The notes under the pieces were generated by a model that did not search any database, was not told where the DNA came from, and saw only the letters and a program-made list of their open reading frames with translations. Positions 36,601-48,049 of a DNA stretch of 64,000 bases are shown one piece after another. The stretch is from Pratylenchus scribneri (Eukaryota > Nematoda > Chromadorea > Rhabditida > Pratylenchidae). The stretch spans positions 124,001 to 188,000 of the forward strand of contig JAQSEB010000115.1 in assembly GCA_030063045.1 (NCBI GenBank), read 5' to 3'. The stretch's first letter is position 1. Every line of letters starts with the position of its first letter. Position numbers and translations under genes: made by a program.

Positions 36601-39593
36601 ATTTTTAATAATTCTGATTTTTAAAATTCGGATTTTTTAAAATTTTAATTTTTAAAATTCCGATTTTTCAAAAATCTGATTTTTAGAATTTTTGATTTTC
36701 AAAATTTTGATTTTTATTTTCTAATAATTTTAATCTGATTTTTAAGATTCTGATTTGTAAATTTCTGATTATTTTAAAATATTATTTTCTCTATATTTTT
36801 GCCCTTGTTCAAAACTGACCACTCGGCGCAAATTGGTCGGCCACCAACTCGGAAAGGACCCGTTGATTTCGCCGACCTCTGCCGCCGCCACTCTTGCCAC
36901 CACCCAACTCCTTGCCGCCGCCACCCGAGCCCACCTTGACCAGAAAGGCCTAAGACGGTAATTTAAAATAAAATTATTTTAATTTTTTGTCCAACTTGAT
37001 TGGCCAATTTTCGGCGCAAAATCGCCTCCCCCGCGTGTCTTCGACCCTTGCCATTGCCACCGGCGGCCTTGCCCCGGGCCACACGTTCGTCCAAAAGCGA
37101 GGGCTTCGATTCCAGGAAGGCGAATTCGCTGAAAAATGAAAGTAATTTGAGGATTAAATGAACAAAAATGATTGATTGATTTGATTTGTTTTGTACTTTG
37201 ATTTTTCCCATTTTTTGTTATTTTCCCACTTTTTTTTCCAACAATTTTCCCGTTTTAAATTTATTGATGAATCGATGTTTTTGTTTTGTTGACTTTTTTG
37301 TTTTGCGTTCATCTCCCTCCCTTTTCCCTTTTCATCAATTCCGCCTCCAAATAAATGTATCACCGATCGGATCAAAAAGGGAGCACAAAAGGAGGCGGCA
37401 GCTGACCCGGTTTTTAATATGGCCGTTGGCCGAAAGGACACCTGCCGCTGCCGCCGTAAACACACAACACAAAAAAGTGAACGGTGAAAATTGCTCGGTG
37501 GATTGACAGCCTTCACCCCTCGAAAATATGTTCCACTGCTGAAATCGCGCCGTGTGCATTTTTTTGCATCATTTTTTCCTCCATCCGTTTTATTTCATTC
37601 TCATGGTCATGTGTGAACAACATTTTTGTGTTCGTTTTCAATTTTCGCCTCTTTTATTTCCAATTCAATTTCATTTTTCACCATTCAACACATCAATCTG
37701 GCCAATATTTTTTTTATTTTTACAACGATGAAAATTTGAAGGGGCGACAATAATCGTTGGGTAAAGTGAATTCGATTGAAATCGCTAAAAAAAATTCGAA
37801 TTCTGCCCCTTAAAGGGACATCAAATAAAGTGAGGGAAAAAGGGAAATTAGAAGAGGGAATATTGTACAAAAATGAAGTAGGAATATTAATAATTTGAAT
37901 TTTATAATTTTAATTTGGATAAAGAAGAAAAAAATTGATTAATTATCGATTATTTCCAATGCATTATTGATTGGCTAATAAGACCAAAAGCCGTTTGTCT
38001 ATGAGGCCAATTTTTCCCTAAAACCGGTTATCGATTAATTCCATTGTATTAATGATTAGCTAATAAGGCCAATGGTCAAAAGTCATTTTTGAGTGAGGCC
38101 AATTTTCCTTCAAACCAATTTGGCGGCAACCCATTTCGGGGATAATTAGGTAAAAATTGATTAATTATTGATTGATGGTCAATGGCCAAACGCCAAAAGC
38201 CATTTTTGAGCGAGGCCAATTTCCACCCAAAAACCCAGTTGGGTGGAAACACTCAAAATTTGTTGCCAATTAGCAAACACCAAAAAAAGAATGTGACTTT
38301 AACTGCTCCATCGGGCCCTAAAATGACGTTATCTTCTCCCATTTTTCCTTTATGTTGTTTATTCATCGGTCCATCCAAATCAGCAGCCTTTTCCGCCTCT
38401 CTTTTGTTGATGGTTGCTTTTTAGTCTTTTTTTAATCATTTAAGGCGAGGAAATGGGTGGAGGCTGCTGCTCACGTGGGTCACGTGAAAAAATTTGCGCC
38501 CAGCAGCAATTCAAATGCTCGGAAATGGAAGGAAGGGAGGAAAGCGCCTGGCCAAAAGCATTTGATAAGTCGCCTCGAGGCACCGAATTTGAATGAATCA
38601 ATTCAGTGCTGTGCTTCGATCACGCTTTCCACGGGAAGGGTCCATTATGAGACGGGTTTTTGTGTGTAAAATATGAATTGTGCGAATTTTGGGGGTACAA
38701 AGTCCAAAATAGTTAATTGAGACTTTGGTCATTGGAAAAAACAAACAAACAACAAATTAATTGGGAAAAAGGAAAGAAGCTTTAAAAGTCATATGCGTGG
38801 GAATTAGTTCTCGAAAATGGGAAAGAAAACAACAACCGTGGAAGAAGGAACCAAAAATGAATGAACATATTATATTTGCCATTGTATATTTGCCCATATT
38901 TGCCTTTTTTAATGATCTGTTTTTTATGGATATTTATGGTTAAAGCGACCTCAAAAAGTCATTGTCCAAAGTCCAATTCTTCGGAATTAGGGCCCGAAAA
39001 TTTTTTTAATTTTCAAAATTTTTTTATATAAAGTTTTCAGGGGCGTAAAACACGAATCTGACATCCATATTTGCCATCTTGGTAAGATTTTTCGGCAATA
39101 CCTTGACAAGATAGGATGAAAAGGATGTCAAATTCGTGTTTTATGCCCCCAATAACCCAGAAAAAATTTTTGAAAATTTAAAAAAAAAATAATTTTTTGG
39201 GACCCCAATTCTGAAGCATTGTCCAAAGTCCATCCAAAAAAGTTTATTTTTCGTCCCCCACCATCAAAAATTCCGCCCACCTTTCAGCCAATCCAGTAGC
39301 GCGACGAGAACCGGCCGAAGCCGAAACGACGGTGGCGGAATCATCAACATTCGGAGCAACACCACGGGAACGGGGGAAGAACAGAGCGGAGGATGAAGAC
39401 ATGGCTGGAGGCGGCGATTGGAGTTGGAGAGTGTGGAGCAGAGAGCAGCAGAACAGCTGAGGTGGTTGAGGTGGATCTGCGCAATTAGAAGGAAATTATA
39501 TCGGAATTGATTTTGTTTATGTAAATTGGGGGATGGGATGCGCGAAAATTGCACGAAAATGAGCTTACCAGAATAAAAGTTGGCGAATTCCAT
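30633..39593 (-). CDS. RING1-IBR protein, probable RBR-type E3 ubiquitin ligase lacking RING2
   Basis: Predicted 958 aa. Exons in transcription order: 39593-39569, 39476-39281, 37128-36996, 36949-36820, 36255-35890, 35487-35123, 34544-34245, 34183-34041, 33980-33509, 31990-31675, 31584-31427, 30905-30633. All junctions keep frame. A RING finger at about 665-712 has CADC, PGCGHRCCRECL and, across an intron, LNCP-IC. An IBR domain at about 752-801 shows CPCC, then ISCNRCALHWCPKCEQASHWPMDC-type Cys/His spacing. Upstream are an N-terminal Gly/Arg-rich and acidic part and a Cys-poor helical segment (LNAKNGGFFRQFPLALAIS). After the IBR there is a basic helix (LGKHMRRLGDSRTERRF) and a helical tail, but no Cys-rich RING2. 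Known RBR ligases use a RING2 cysteine, so catalysis is doubtful. A start at the later Met in exon 2 is possible. Confidence 0.82.
31010..31087 (-). repeat. tRNA-like pseudogene or SINE head in RBR intron
   Basis: On the minus strand: GTGCATAAATAGCGCAGTCG (A-box region), CTCGCAACCACAGAGC (arm with a 4-bp stem) and GGGTTCGAACCCCCACAGAG (B-box region), ending GCAC complementary to the initial GTGC. The anticodon loop lacks U33 and the T-stem has a mismatch, so it is not a normal tRNA gene. It lies in the last intron of the RBR gene. Confidence 0.5.
32043..33302. repeat. 29-bp minisatellite (array MS5) in RBR intron, about 43 copies
   Basis: Reverse complement of the unit at 1.35 kb: AATAATTCCGCCTGGTTGAC followed by TAAGTTTTA. 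Two main variants (CCTGGTTGAC and CCTGTTTGAC) occur in blocks. A larger duplicated segment is visible around 32.79-32.84 and 32.95-33.0 kb, where both contain TTTGACTAAAATTCCGCCTG followed by ATTGATTAACTTTT. The array separates the exon carrying most of RING1 from the exon carrying its last cysteine and the IBR. Confidence 0.98.
35545..35832 (-). mobile_element. M2 family repeat in RBR intron
   Basis: GATAGAGCTCTGGTCAAAAC, AACGCATTGAATGGTATATA, TGGTATTAAACGGTTTAAAC and TTCAAAACCATAAGTTAGAA occur in the inverted order relative to the eRF1 upstream copy. A single copy in this gene. Confidence 0.82.
36290..36800. repeat. Low-complexity AT-rich tract in RBR intron
   Basis: About 500 bp made almost wholly of short variants of TTCTGATTTTTAAAATT and TTTTAATTTTTAAAATT. 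The periodicity is irregular, so it is degenerate tandem sequence rather than a clean satellite. Confidence 0.75.
37935..38235. repeat. Three diverged tandem duplications in RBR intron 2
   Basis: Units of roughly 100-110 bp, each containing a segment like GATTAATTATCGATT, then TAATAAGGCCAATGGTCAAA and GAGTGAGGCCAATTTTCC. Visible at about 37,935, 38,030 and 38,155. Diverged by substitutions and small indels. Confidence 0.6.
38976..39216. mobile_element. Foldback element (M4 family, short form) in RBR intron 2
   Basis: 241 bp with complementary arms: TTCGGAATTAGGGCCCGAAA on the left, TTGGGACCCCAATTCTGAAG on the right, and inner GGGGCGTAAAACACGAATCT pairing with AATTCGTGTTTTATGCCCCC. It is flanked on both sides by the same 16 bases, CATTGTCCAAAGTCCA (38960-38975 and 39217-39232), which looks like a target-site or flanking duplication. 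The interior is related to the larger element at 54.3 kb. Confidence 0.7.
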
Positions 39594-39795
39594 TTAAAAA
39601 TTTGGGATTATTTATGGGAATTAAAATTTGTTTGTGGTGTCAAAAGTGGAAATGGAAATGATGGCTTTTTCAAAATTGTCAGTGCGGTCGGTGGCTGGTG
39701 GGAATGAAAATGTGGACCTGAGAGTGGGGCTTTTTGTGGGTAGAGGGAGGATGGCTCTGTGATGATGGGATGGTCCCGCCCCGCCGGAATGGCCA

Positions 39796-39808
39796 CATTT
39801 TATATATG
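39796..39808 (-). promoter_or_regulatory. Possible TATA box upstream of RBR gene
   Basis: On the minus strand the sequence reads CCCATATATAAAATGTGGCC, about 205 bp upstream of the first ATG, followed by a GC-rich GGCGGGGCGGGACC stretch. This resembles a core promoter, but the motif is short and the transcription start is unknown. Confidence 0.3.
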
Positions 39809-40748
39809 GGCAAAAAGGGGGGAGAAGGGGGGAGGGGGCACGCGAACATTGGGAGCAATGCGTAAAATGGGGGAAAATGCAGCAATGAAATGGGAATTGA
39901 AAATGGAATGGGAAAGGAGGAGTCGCGCTCGCAAATCAGCTGATCGGCGGAGGTTGGGGCAAAAAGGCAGCAGTAAGAAATGGGGGACGATCGTCGAGTC
40001 GAGAGTGACGGGGCGAATATTGGAGCTCGGTGCTCGGGAGTACTTTGTGGTGGGAGGAAATAAAAATGTGGGGCCCAATTCTCAATTGAATGGGGAATAT
40101 GGAAGGAAAGAAGACTCTGCTCTCGGGGACTAGCCCACCGCTGTGTTGAGGGTTGGGCCAAGCCCCCTTCCTTCCTCCCCTTCACATTTTGCTCTGTCCT
40201 TTGAGCTCCCAACCATTCATTCACATTTGTTTGTTCGTTGCTGCTGGGCCCCTCTTCATTCTCTCCCGACCATTTTTTTTATTCTTGACGTTGAGCAATC
40301 GCTGTGGGGGCGAAGATCGTCAAAAGCCCCTATAGAGGTGGCCTCTGCCTTTCCATTTAATATTTTTCCTCTTCATTTTTTCTCTTGTCTCTCAATTCCC
40401 AGCATTTGGCCATGGCCACTTTTCCCCTTTTAGTGTAAAGGGCAATAATGGATGGAAAGGGGGACCACCCAGCAGAACCGGCCCCATCAACATCATCTTC
40501 ATCACACAGATGGCCAAATTGCTGAGGCGGCAAAAAGCGGAGAACGCCAATTTTGGTAAAAGGTAAAGAAAAGGGAAGGAAGGATGGCTTGTTTTATGCT
40601 TGTTTTGCCGGCTGCAAAGTGCACAAACATTTTATTTGCGATCTTGTTTTGTCACTTGTTATTGTTATGTTCTATTAAATGTAAAAATAGAAATGGAAAT
40701 TGTAAAATCCATAAATATGATCTATTTAATATTAAATCTGTTTAATAA

Positions 40749-41270
40749 CTAAGTTTTACATAATTCCGCCTGTTTGACTAAGTTTTAAATAATTCCGCCT
40801 GTTTGACAAAGTTTTAAATAATTTCGCCTGTTTGACAAAGTTTTAAATAATTCCGCCTGTTTGACTAAGTTTTAAATAATTCCGCCTGTTTGACTAAGTT
40901 TTAAATAATTCCGCCTGTTTGACTAAGTTTTAAATAATTCCGCCTGTTTGACTAAGTTTTAAATAATTCCGCCTGTTTGACTAAGTTTTAAATAATTCCG
41001 CCTGTTTTGTGTTTTCGCTTAGAATAATTCCGCCTGTTTTGTGTTTTCGCTTAGAATAATTCCGCCTGTTTTGTGTTTTCGCTTAGAATAATTCCGCCTG
41101 TTTTGTGTTTTCGCTTAGAATAATTCCGCCTGTTTTGTGTTTTCGCTTAGAATAATTCCGCCTGTTTTGTGTTTTCGCTTAGAATAATTCCGCCTGTTTT
41201 GTGTTTTTGCTTACTTAGAATAATTCCACCTGTTTTGTGTTTTTGCTTAGAATAATTCCGCCTATTTAAT
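40749..41270. repeat. Compound minisatellite (MS6): 29-bp units followed by 32-bp units
   Basis: About 9 copies of the 29-bp unit (TTTGACTAAGTTTTAAATAA with TTCCGCCTG) run directly into about 8 copies of the 32-bp unit (TTTTGTGTTTTCGCTTAGAA with TAATTCCGCCTG). They join in register at the shared AATAATTCCGCCTG near 40,995. The right edge (about 41,280-41,300) reads TTCCGCCTGTTTTCCGGAAA. Confidence 0.97.
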
Positions 41271-43859
41271 TAAGTTTATTCCGCCTGTTTTCCGGAAAAA
41301 GTTTTAAATAGAAAAATACTAATTAATGAAAAAAAGAAAGCTTTAACCAAAATATTAATCAATTTTCACCCAAAATAGTCTCATAGATGAAGCCAAAAAT
41401 TATTTCCGTTGATGTGCCCCACTTTTTGTTTGTTCTCCCCGCAAGGCTCCAAAGTCCATCCAACCCAACCCCAAATCCATGTGTTGTTCCCGAGACTGGA
41501 TTTTGTGGCTTATTGGGTGCTGCTGGCCGAGAGGCGGCCGAAGAGGAGATGGCCGTGCCAGTCTCCCCCGCAGCAATGTGTTGCTCGCTTTTTGCATGAG
41601 TACATTTTGCGGGAAAATAGAACAAAGGGAAGGGAGAGCGCCCTCATTCGCTTCCATTTTGGGTAATTTTCGCAGTCAGCTGTTTTTATTTTTGTTGGAA
41701 AATTAGATGGTGGGATGAAAATTCGGAGGATTTGACGGTGAATTTGGGAAGAACTGACCGAATTTGGAAGGTAGATGGAGAGCGCGGATCTACCCAAAAT
41801 AAAAGTGGACTTTTGAGGAGAATAGCAATTTTGAGGATATGGAGAAGAGGGAAGAAAATGGACGGATTTGGAAGGATTTGGTGGTGGTGAATGAAAAATG
41901 GAAAAAAAATGGAGAAGGAATTGTCCTTGGGGGGGAAGAAGTGTGTTGTTCCCCCTCAAGTCCAGCAGTGAGAATCCTCCTTTTCTTCTTTTGAATGCTT
42001 TTCCTCTCCCCTCGCCAGCAGCGACAGCGATGAACCAGCAGAAAAAGCAGAAACATCAAAGGCAAAAAAAGCCCTTCTTTTCGCCATTTGTGCTGCTCCC
42101 ATTCGGCCTTTTCTACTGCTGCTGCCTTTCACAATGTTCTCAAAAGTGTTTGGAGAAAAAATGTGGAAAATGCTGAAGAAAAAGGAGGCGGCGACAATCG
42201 GCGGGGCGAAAATCAATGCTTTTGCTGGGGGTGGGGATCAGCTGATACTTAGGGAAAAGGTGGAAGAAAATAGGAAGCTTATTGGAAAGAAAAAAGTGTT
42301 CAGCCGGTTCACATTTATCTCAAAGAGGCCAAAGAAGAAGAGGAAGAGGAGAATGGCGAACAGCCAGGTTCACAATTCAGTTTATGTTAAGGCCAAAAGA
42401 GGCCAAAGAGAAGGCGAAAAATGGCGAACTTTGGATTGGAGGAATGGCGAACTGACTTCAAAAAAAACTTTGTTTTATTTTGAGTGCTTTTTCCTTCGGG
42501 CTTTCTCTCCAAATGGCGCCTATATTGCCAGCCGTATGCAGCTTTTTTGCGTCTCCACACGTTAAAAATACTATAATGGCCGGCTCAATTCCCACTTTTT
42601 TCTTCCGTCTTTTTCCCTGATCCGCCAAATGCTTCTGATTTTTCTTCAGCAGAAGCAAAAGATCGGGGGCGACCGACCTTTGGCCCGAACACATTTTCCC
42701 CTCCAAAGAGGTGGTTGGCATTTATATTTATGAAGGAAATCAGCAGGGAATTGGATTTTATGAAATGATTTTTGAGGCCATTTTAAAGAGCAGACAATTT
42801 TTCTTATAAAATTGCATAAAAATGTGTGAATTTATTCTTCGATTAAATTAATTAAGTGGCCCCAAAAATGGATAATTTAACAAATTTATATTAGATGGAA
42901 ATTTTTGGCCATATTTCTTGGCTTAATCGGAAGCATTAATTCCTCATAAAATGCCATTTTATGGCCAAAAAATATTTAAATTGTCCATTTTGTCTTGGCT
43001 TAAAATGTGAAGGGCAAATGCCATTTCCCCATTCTTCAATCAAATTCAGTATTATTAATTAATTATTTTTGGCTGCTTATCGCCCAGACATTCTTCCCCA
43101 ATTTTTGCTGTTTTTTATGTATTCGGCCGTTCCATTTTTGGCGTTGATATTTGGACATTTTTCCTAGATAACAAATTTGGGCATAATCAAGGAAATTAGG
43201 TCAAATTGGGTGCCGGAGAGAATAAAAAATGATAAAAGTACAAAAAATAGAAGATTACCAGAGGATTTGCCATTTTTTGGGGAATTTTTGGTTCTAAAGA
43301 AACTCATAAATTTGAAGCGAAAAGAAAAAGGAAAATGGAAAGGAAAAGGAAAATTGTATGGAGGAAAACCATCAAATGTGAATTATGCCTACGGCAATGG
43401 ATTCTGAAGGATGACCGGCATCCTTTTCCTTGTTTCTTTTGCCCACAGTAGGACATTTTACAGTTTACACATTTTTTGGTAGAAAAAAAAGGAAGGGGAT
43501 TAGATGTAGCAAAGTAGGGAAATGATGCCATAGGTTTTTGGAGAAGGAATTATGTTTTGGAGACAAATTATTTTCAAAGGATTATGCCAAAAGTTTTTTA
43601 GTGATGTTCCGCAAAATAAAATTGGAAAAGTTTAAAGAATTTTTTAGAATTTTTGGAAACATTGGTTCAATTAAATGAAAGCGGGGATCTAGGCAATTAT
43701 TTTACCAGAAAAATTGCCAAAAATTCTGCGCAATTCCACATTTGAATTTTGACGGAATTTTAGCCGAACTTTCAGCATTTATTAAAGAAGCTCTTGGCAA
43801 ATATTTTGGCAAGAAAATTTTAAAAAATTCTGCACAATTCGCTCTTAAAATTTTGGAAC

Positions 43860-44375
43860 TCACATCGAATGGGATTGGCATTTGTGTGGGCTACTTTCAT
43901 TCCACACGGCTTTATATAAGGGCACCCAAACCAAATAAATGAATGACAAAAGTGGCAAAGTCACAATTCTTCCCCTTTAGGGCGCAACGATGGACGGAGG
44001 CGAAGGGAAGGAAGGGAATGAGGATGGCGAGGAAAAATGAAGAATTGGCCAAGATTTTGACTGAACATTAAATGAAGGTAGCTTTTGGCGAAGATTTACC
44101 AATTGTGGAAAATTTGACTAGACTCGCACAATTCCCTCTTTGAATTTTTTAGCATCGAATGGCCTCTGATTGTGCATTTTGTGTGGGCTCTTTTTCATTA
44201 CACACGGCTTTATATAAGGGCAGAGGGCACACAAACCAAATAAATGAATGAATGACATTATAAGTAAGCAAAGTGGCAAAGTCACAATTCTTCCCCTTTA
44301 GGGCGCAACGATGGACGGAGGCGAAGGGAGGGAAGGGAATGGGGATGGCGAGGAAAAATGAAGAATTGGCCAAGA
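43860..44375 (+). repeat. Direct segmental duplication with TATA-like motif and a small reading frame
   Basis: A block of roughly 190-220 bp occurs twice (about 43,862-44,055 and 44,152-44,375). Both copies share TGTGTGGGCT, CACACGGCTTTATATAAGGG, CCAAATAAATGAATGA, then GTGGCAAAGTCACAATTCTT, CCCCTTTAGGGCGCAACGAT and GGACGGAGGCGAAGGG. Each contains a TATATAAG motif about 70-100 bp before an ATG opening a 16-codon frame that ends at the same place (GGCGAGGAAAAATGA). A CCCCTTTAG acceptor-like site precedes that ATG. Confidence 0.7.
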
Positions 44376-44734
44376 ATTGGCCGGCCGCCGGCAGAGGGCA
44401 CAATTCCACATTTTGCTCTTGGACGGGGGGCGGTGGGTCGAGAAAACCCACACAACAATTTGGAATGGGGGAAGAAAAGGAAAAGGAAGGAAGGGAATTG
44501 GGAAGGGAAGAATTGGGTTGGTCGAGAGGAGAAATGTTGGGAGAATGTTGGGTTGGGAGGATGTCGTGGACAGATGCGGGGACGGCGGCGACGATGGACG
44601 GGGAAAATGGACGGGATGAATTGGATGTTTGGATGGACCGGACTGCTTGCTGGACTGCTGAATTTGCGGGTAATAATGTGTGCAGTGCAGCAGCACAATG
44701 AATGCAAAAATTCGGGGTGCGGAAATTATTTTTA

Positions 44735-45215
44735 GGTGGATATGCGCAATGTACTTTGGAGCTGAAAATGGCACATTCGAATTAGGTGGCACAATATTCG
44801 AATTAGTTGAAAGGATAAAAAAATTAGTCAGCTTTTTTGTCCCATTTTCTCATTGAATGATTCGTCCTAATAAAATAGGAAGATTTCAAAGCAAAATTTG
44901 GCTAAAAATGCCGTAAAATTTAACTAGAAAAATGACCTAGTTTATGTGGGTGCGGGTGCGAGATGGATATGCGCGGTGTACTTTGGAGCTGAAAATGGCA
45001 CATTCGAATTAGTTGAAAGGATAAAAAATTAGTTAGCTATATCCCAATTAATGATTTGCCCTAACATAATGTAGGGAAAATCTGAAAGAAAAATTTGGCT
45101 AAAAAATGCCGTAAAATTTGGCTAGAAATAAATAAAATAGTAGGTGGGAGGAACAAATTTAGCTTTGATGTCCCATTGAATGAGGATATGAGCGAATGAG
45201 CGGTGTGCTTTGGAG
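44735..45215. repeat. Tandem duplication of about 225 bp
   Basis: The segment GGATATGCGC, then GTGTACTTTGGAGCTGAAAA, TGGCACATTCGAATTAG and TTGAAAGGATAAAAAATTAG occurs at about 44,736 and 44,961, with a decayed third start (GAGCGGTGTGCTTTGGAGGG) near 45,190. The flanking AATTTGGCTAAAAATGCCGT is also repeated. Confidence 0.6.
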
Positions 45216-45548
45216 GGAAATATCCAAATTTAAGCCACAATTTATAAAAGGGGAACCTTTAGTTTTGCAGCTTGGCTCTTAAGGCTTAGAGGCTTAGATT
45301 TAGGGCTAGCTTTAGGGGTGGCTATGGTTTATAGATTTTAAGTTAATTTCCAAAAATGTCAAGTGAAGAGTTCCCCCTTAATATTTGCAAACTGCTAATT
45401 AAACTTAATAAGTTCCAAAATTGGATAATTTCAAAGCAAAATTTGACACTAAAATGCCACAAAAATTGCCATAAAAATGCCGATTTATTTCATCACATCA
45501 TTTTCCGGGCCCATTCCTCTCCCAAGGGTGGTTGCCGTTTCGTTGGAA

Positions 45549-45574
45549 ATGTGGGGGGGGGGGGGGGGGGGGCA
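45549..45574. repeat. Long homopolymeric G tract
   Basis: More than 20 consecutive G residues after GAAATGTG. It is comparable to the C run near 16,267-16,285 in the BRX1 intron. Exact length is likely error-prone in assembly. Confidence 0.85.
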
Positions 45575-46211
45575 CAATTTCCTTTGAATAAATGGCACAA
45601 ATTTCCTATCTCCCATAAAATGCGCCCAGCAGCGCTCTTTGCCCTACATTTTCCATCCATCCATCAAGTCTTTCCCATTCTAAGCTGCTTTTGCCTGTCT
45701 GCCTTCCTCCCATTTTGCGGCTGGCTTTCCATTTTTGGAGTGAATGTGTGCCATCAGCTGATTGTGTCAGCCACTGGCTGGTTATTTCTTTGTATGGCAC
45801 AAATGGGCCCGCGGGGGCGTGGATTGGATTGCTTTTATGAGGAAAGAGGAGGAAGGAGGGTTGAAAATCAATTTTTTTATGGATTTTTGGAGTACTCAGA
45901 AAATGCAAATGTCCTTTATGAAGGATTTTCGAGGGTATGAAACGAAAGAAATTTGCATATTTTTTTACCCTTTTAGGACTATTAAATGACAAAATTCGCA
46001 ACAATCCATTTCCCTCATAGGATTCTGGGAATGCGGGAAAAATGATATTTGAAGTAAAATTTGAAGAAACATTCAACACTTTTCAATAGGCAATTTTCCC
46101 AAAAATGCCATCTTAAATTTGTACAACTTACTTATGTCATTCGTTGAAATGAATTTGAGGAAAGTGGTAAAATAATTTATTAAAATTAAATACGAATTTA
46201 CATAAATGCTA

Positions 46212-46752
46212 ATTAGATTTGTGTTTTGCAGAAAAATATGTGTTTTATTTCCGGTTAGATTTGTGTTTTTCGGAAAGAATTGTTTTTCATTCCGGTTAGA
46301 TTTGTGTTTTCCGGAAAGAATTGTGCTTCCTTCCGGTTAGATTTGTGTTTTCCGGAAAGATTTGTGTTTCATTCCAATTAGATATGTATTTTCCGGAAAA
46401 TAGTGTTTTATTTCCGGTTAGATTTGTGTTTTCCGGAAAGAATGTGTTTCATTCCAATTAGATTTGTGTTTTCCGGAAAGAATTGTGTTTCATTCCGGTT
46501 AGATTTGTGTTTTCCGGAAAGAATTGTGTTTCATTCTGGTTAGATTTGTGTTTTCCGGAAAGAATGTGTTTCATTCAGTTAGATTTGTGTTTTCCGGAAA
46601 GAATGTGTTTCATTCCAATAGATTTGTGTTTTCCGGAAAGAATGTGTTTCATTCAGTTAGATTTGTGTTTTCCGGAAAGAATGTGTTTCATTCCAGTTAG
46701 ATTTGTGTTTTCCGGAAAAATTGTGTTTCATTTCTGTTAGATTTGTGTTTTT
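46212..46752. repeat. About 40-bp minisatellite (array MS7)
   Basis: About 13 units containing GGTTAGATTTGTGTTTTCCG followed by GAAAGAATTGTGTTTCATTCC, with indels making units 37-42 bp. The TTTGTGTTTTC segment recalls the 32-bp minisatellite unit, and TTCCGGAAA recalls the 25-bp array at 48 kb. Confidence 0.93.
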
Positions 46753-48049
46753 ATAATGACCAAGTGTGCAACATATTCTTAACAATAAGTCAAATTTCTA
46801 TTGAAAATATTGTCTATATTTTTCCATAATTTTCAATGAAATTCACATGTTTTCGATCTCTTCGGCGTCGAGCCCCCCAAAAATACTCGTTTTGGAAGTG
46901 AAAATATGTACACAAAAAAACATTTTTCGCGTCACCGCCTCTCCCTCTCCCTTTATTGGCTTTGCACATAAAATTGGCTCTGTTTGTTGGAAAGGAATGT
47001 GGGGAAGAAATGTTACGATTTTTGGGCCAGCTGATGCTGAGAAGTGGTTGAATTGTTTTATGGAGTAATAAAAAGGAGGAGAAGAAAGGGAAAAACATTG
47101 CCGGAATGCGCAAAAAAATTTAAAATAAGCTCTTGGTCAAATTGCATGATTTTCCCCTTAATGAAATTTACAGAATTCAATAGTATTTTTTATGGCAAAA
47201 AGGCAGGAATTGATGTGGAAATGGAAAGAAAATCCATACGAATTGTGCGATGAGACAAGGCCAACAACAAAAGTTTATTGGAAAGTTGGCTTAAACCTTC
47301 CGCCACGGCCACTTTAGCTTATTCTCTTTGTGCTTTAGCCTGGGCGGAAGATGAAGTTGTTGAGGTGGAAAAGCCACATAAATTCTTCGCTTCCGAAATC
47401 TGCGCGCCTTTGGGAAGGGGTCGAATTTGTTAGCGCAATGATAAAACGTAGGGGAAAAGCCTCATCAAAGGTTGGTGGGGTGAAAAGCCGATGGAAATGT
47501 TTATTGGCTAAAAGAGTCGAATGAAGCGAAAAATGCAATGCAGCGAAGAAGAGGCGAAAGTTGTCGTGGAAATGTGCTTTTGAATTGTGCAGAGGAGAAA
47601 TTGGAAATATATTTTGGACCGTTGATAACAATGGGGAGCCGAAAATGTGAAAGGGGAAATTATTATTAGGAAAGGGGACCTATTCTTCCGCCCGAATGAA
47701 TGAAAATGTGACTTGGCCCTCCTTTTGTGTTGATGATGCTATTCGACCCTCCTCAAAACACCAAATAATAATTCGTCGTCGGCGGCGATGAATGCCATCG
47801 TTCCGTTGCATCAGAATGATGACGACGGGCAAAGTTAGGGGTAAATTGGATGGTTTTTTGTTATTTGTAATAAGTTCTTTCACCAATTACTCGTCAATTT
47901 TAATTCGTGGTTTTGAGGTTTTATCATTTTTTGTACGGTTCGTGAAATGTCACTTTCAATGCCCAAAATCAGCTGGTTTTAGAAGAAGGGAAAATAAAAG
48001 AATTATCGGATTATTTAATTAGAATTTTCTTTCGGAAAATTTTTCATTC

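Noticed and set aside
39679..40224. 181-codon minus-strand frame upstream of the RBR gene
   Set aside because: Pro/Ser/Phe-rich translation of a skewed promoter region, not in frame with a supported junction to the RBR exons.
42134..42565. 143-codon Lys/Arg-rich frame
   Set aside because: Basic, low-complexity translation of A/G-rich DNA, no recognisable motif and no neighbouring exons.
44273..44792. Overlapping frames of 125-164 codons on both strands
   Set aside because: Purine-rich skewed DNA gives Gly/Glu/Arg-rich protein on one strand and Pro/Ser/Phe-rich on the other; neither resembles a real protein or has splice continuity.
45356..46079. 194-codon plus-strand and 157-codon minus-strand frames
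   Set aside because: The plus frame runs through a G homopolymer (poly-Gly) and neither translation shows a domain, family motif or credible splice sites.
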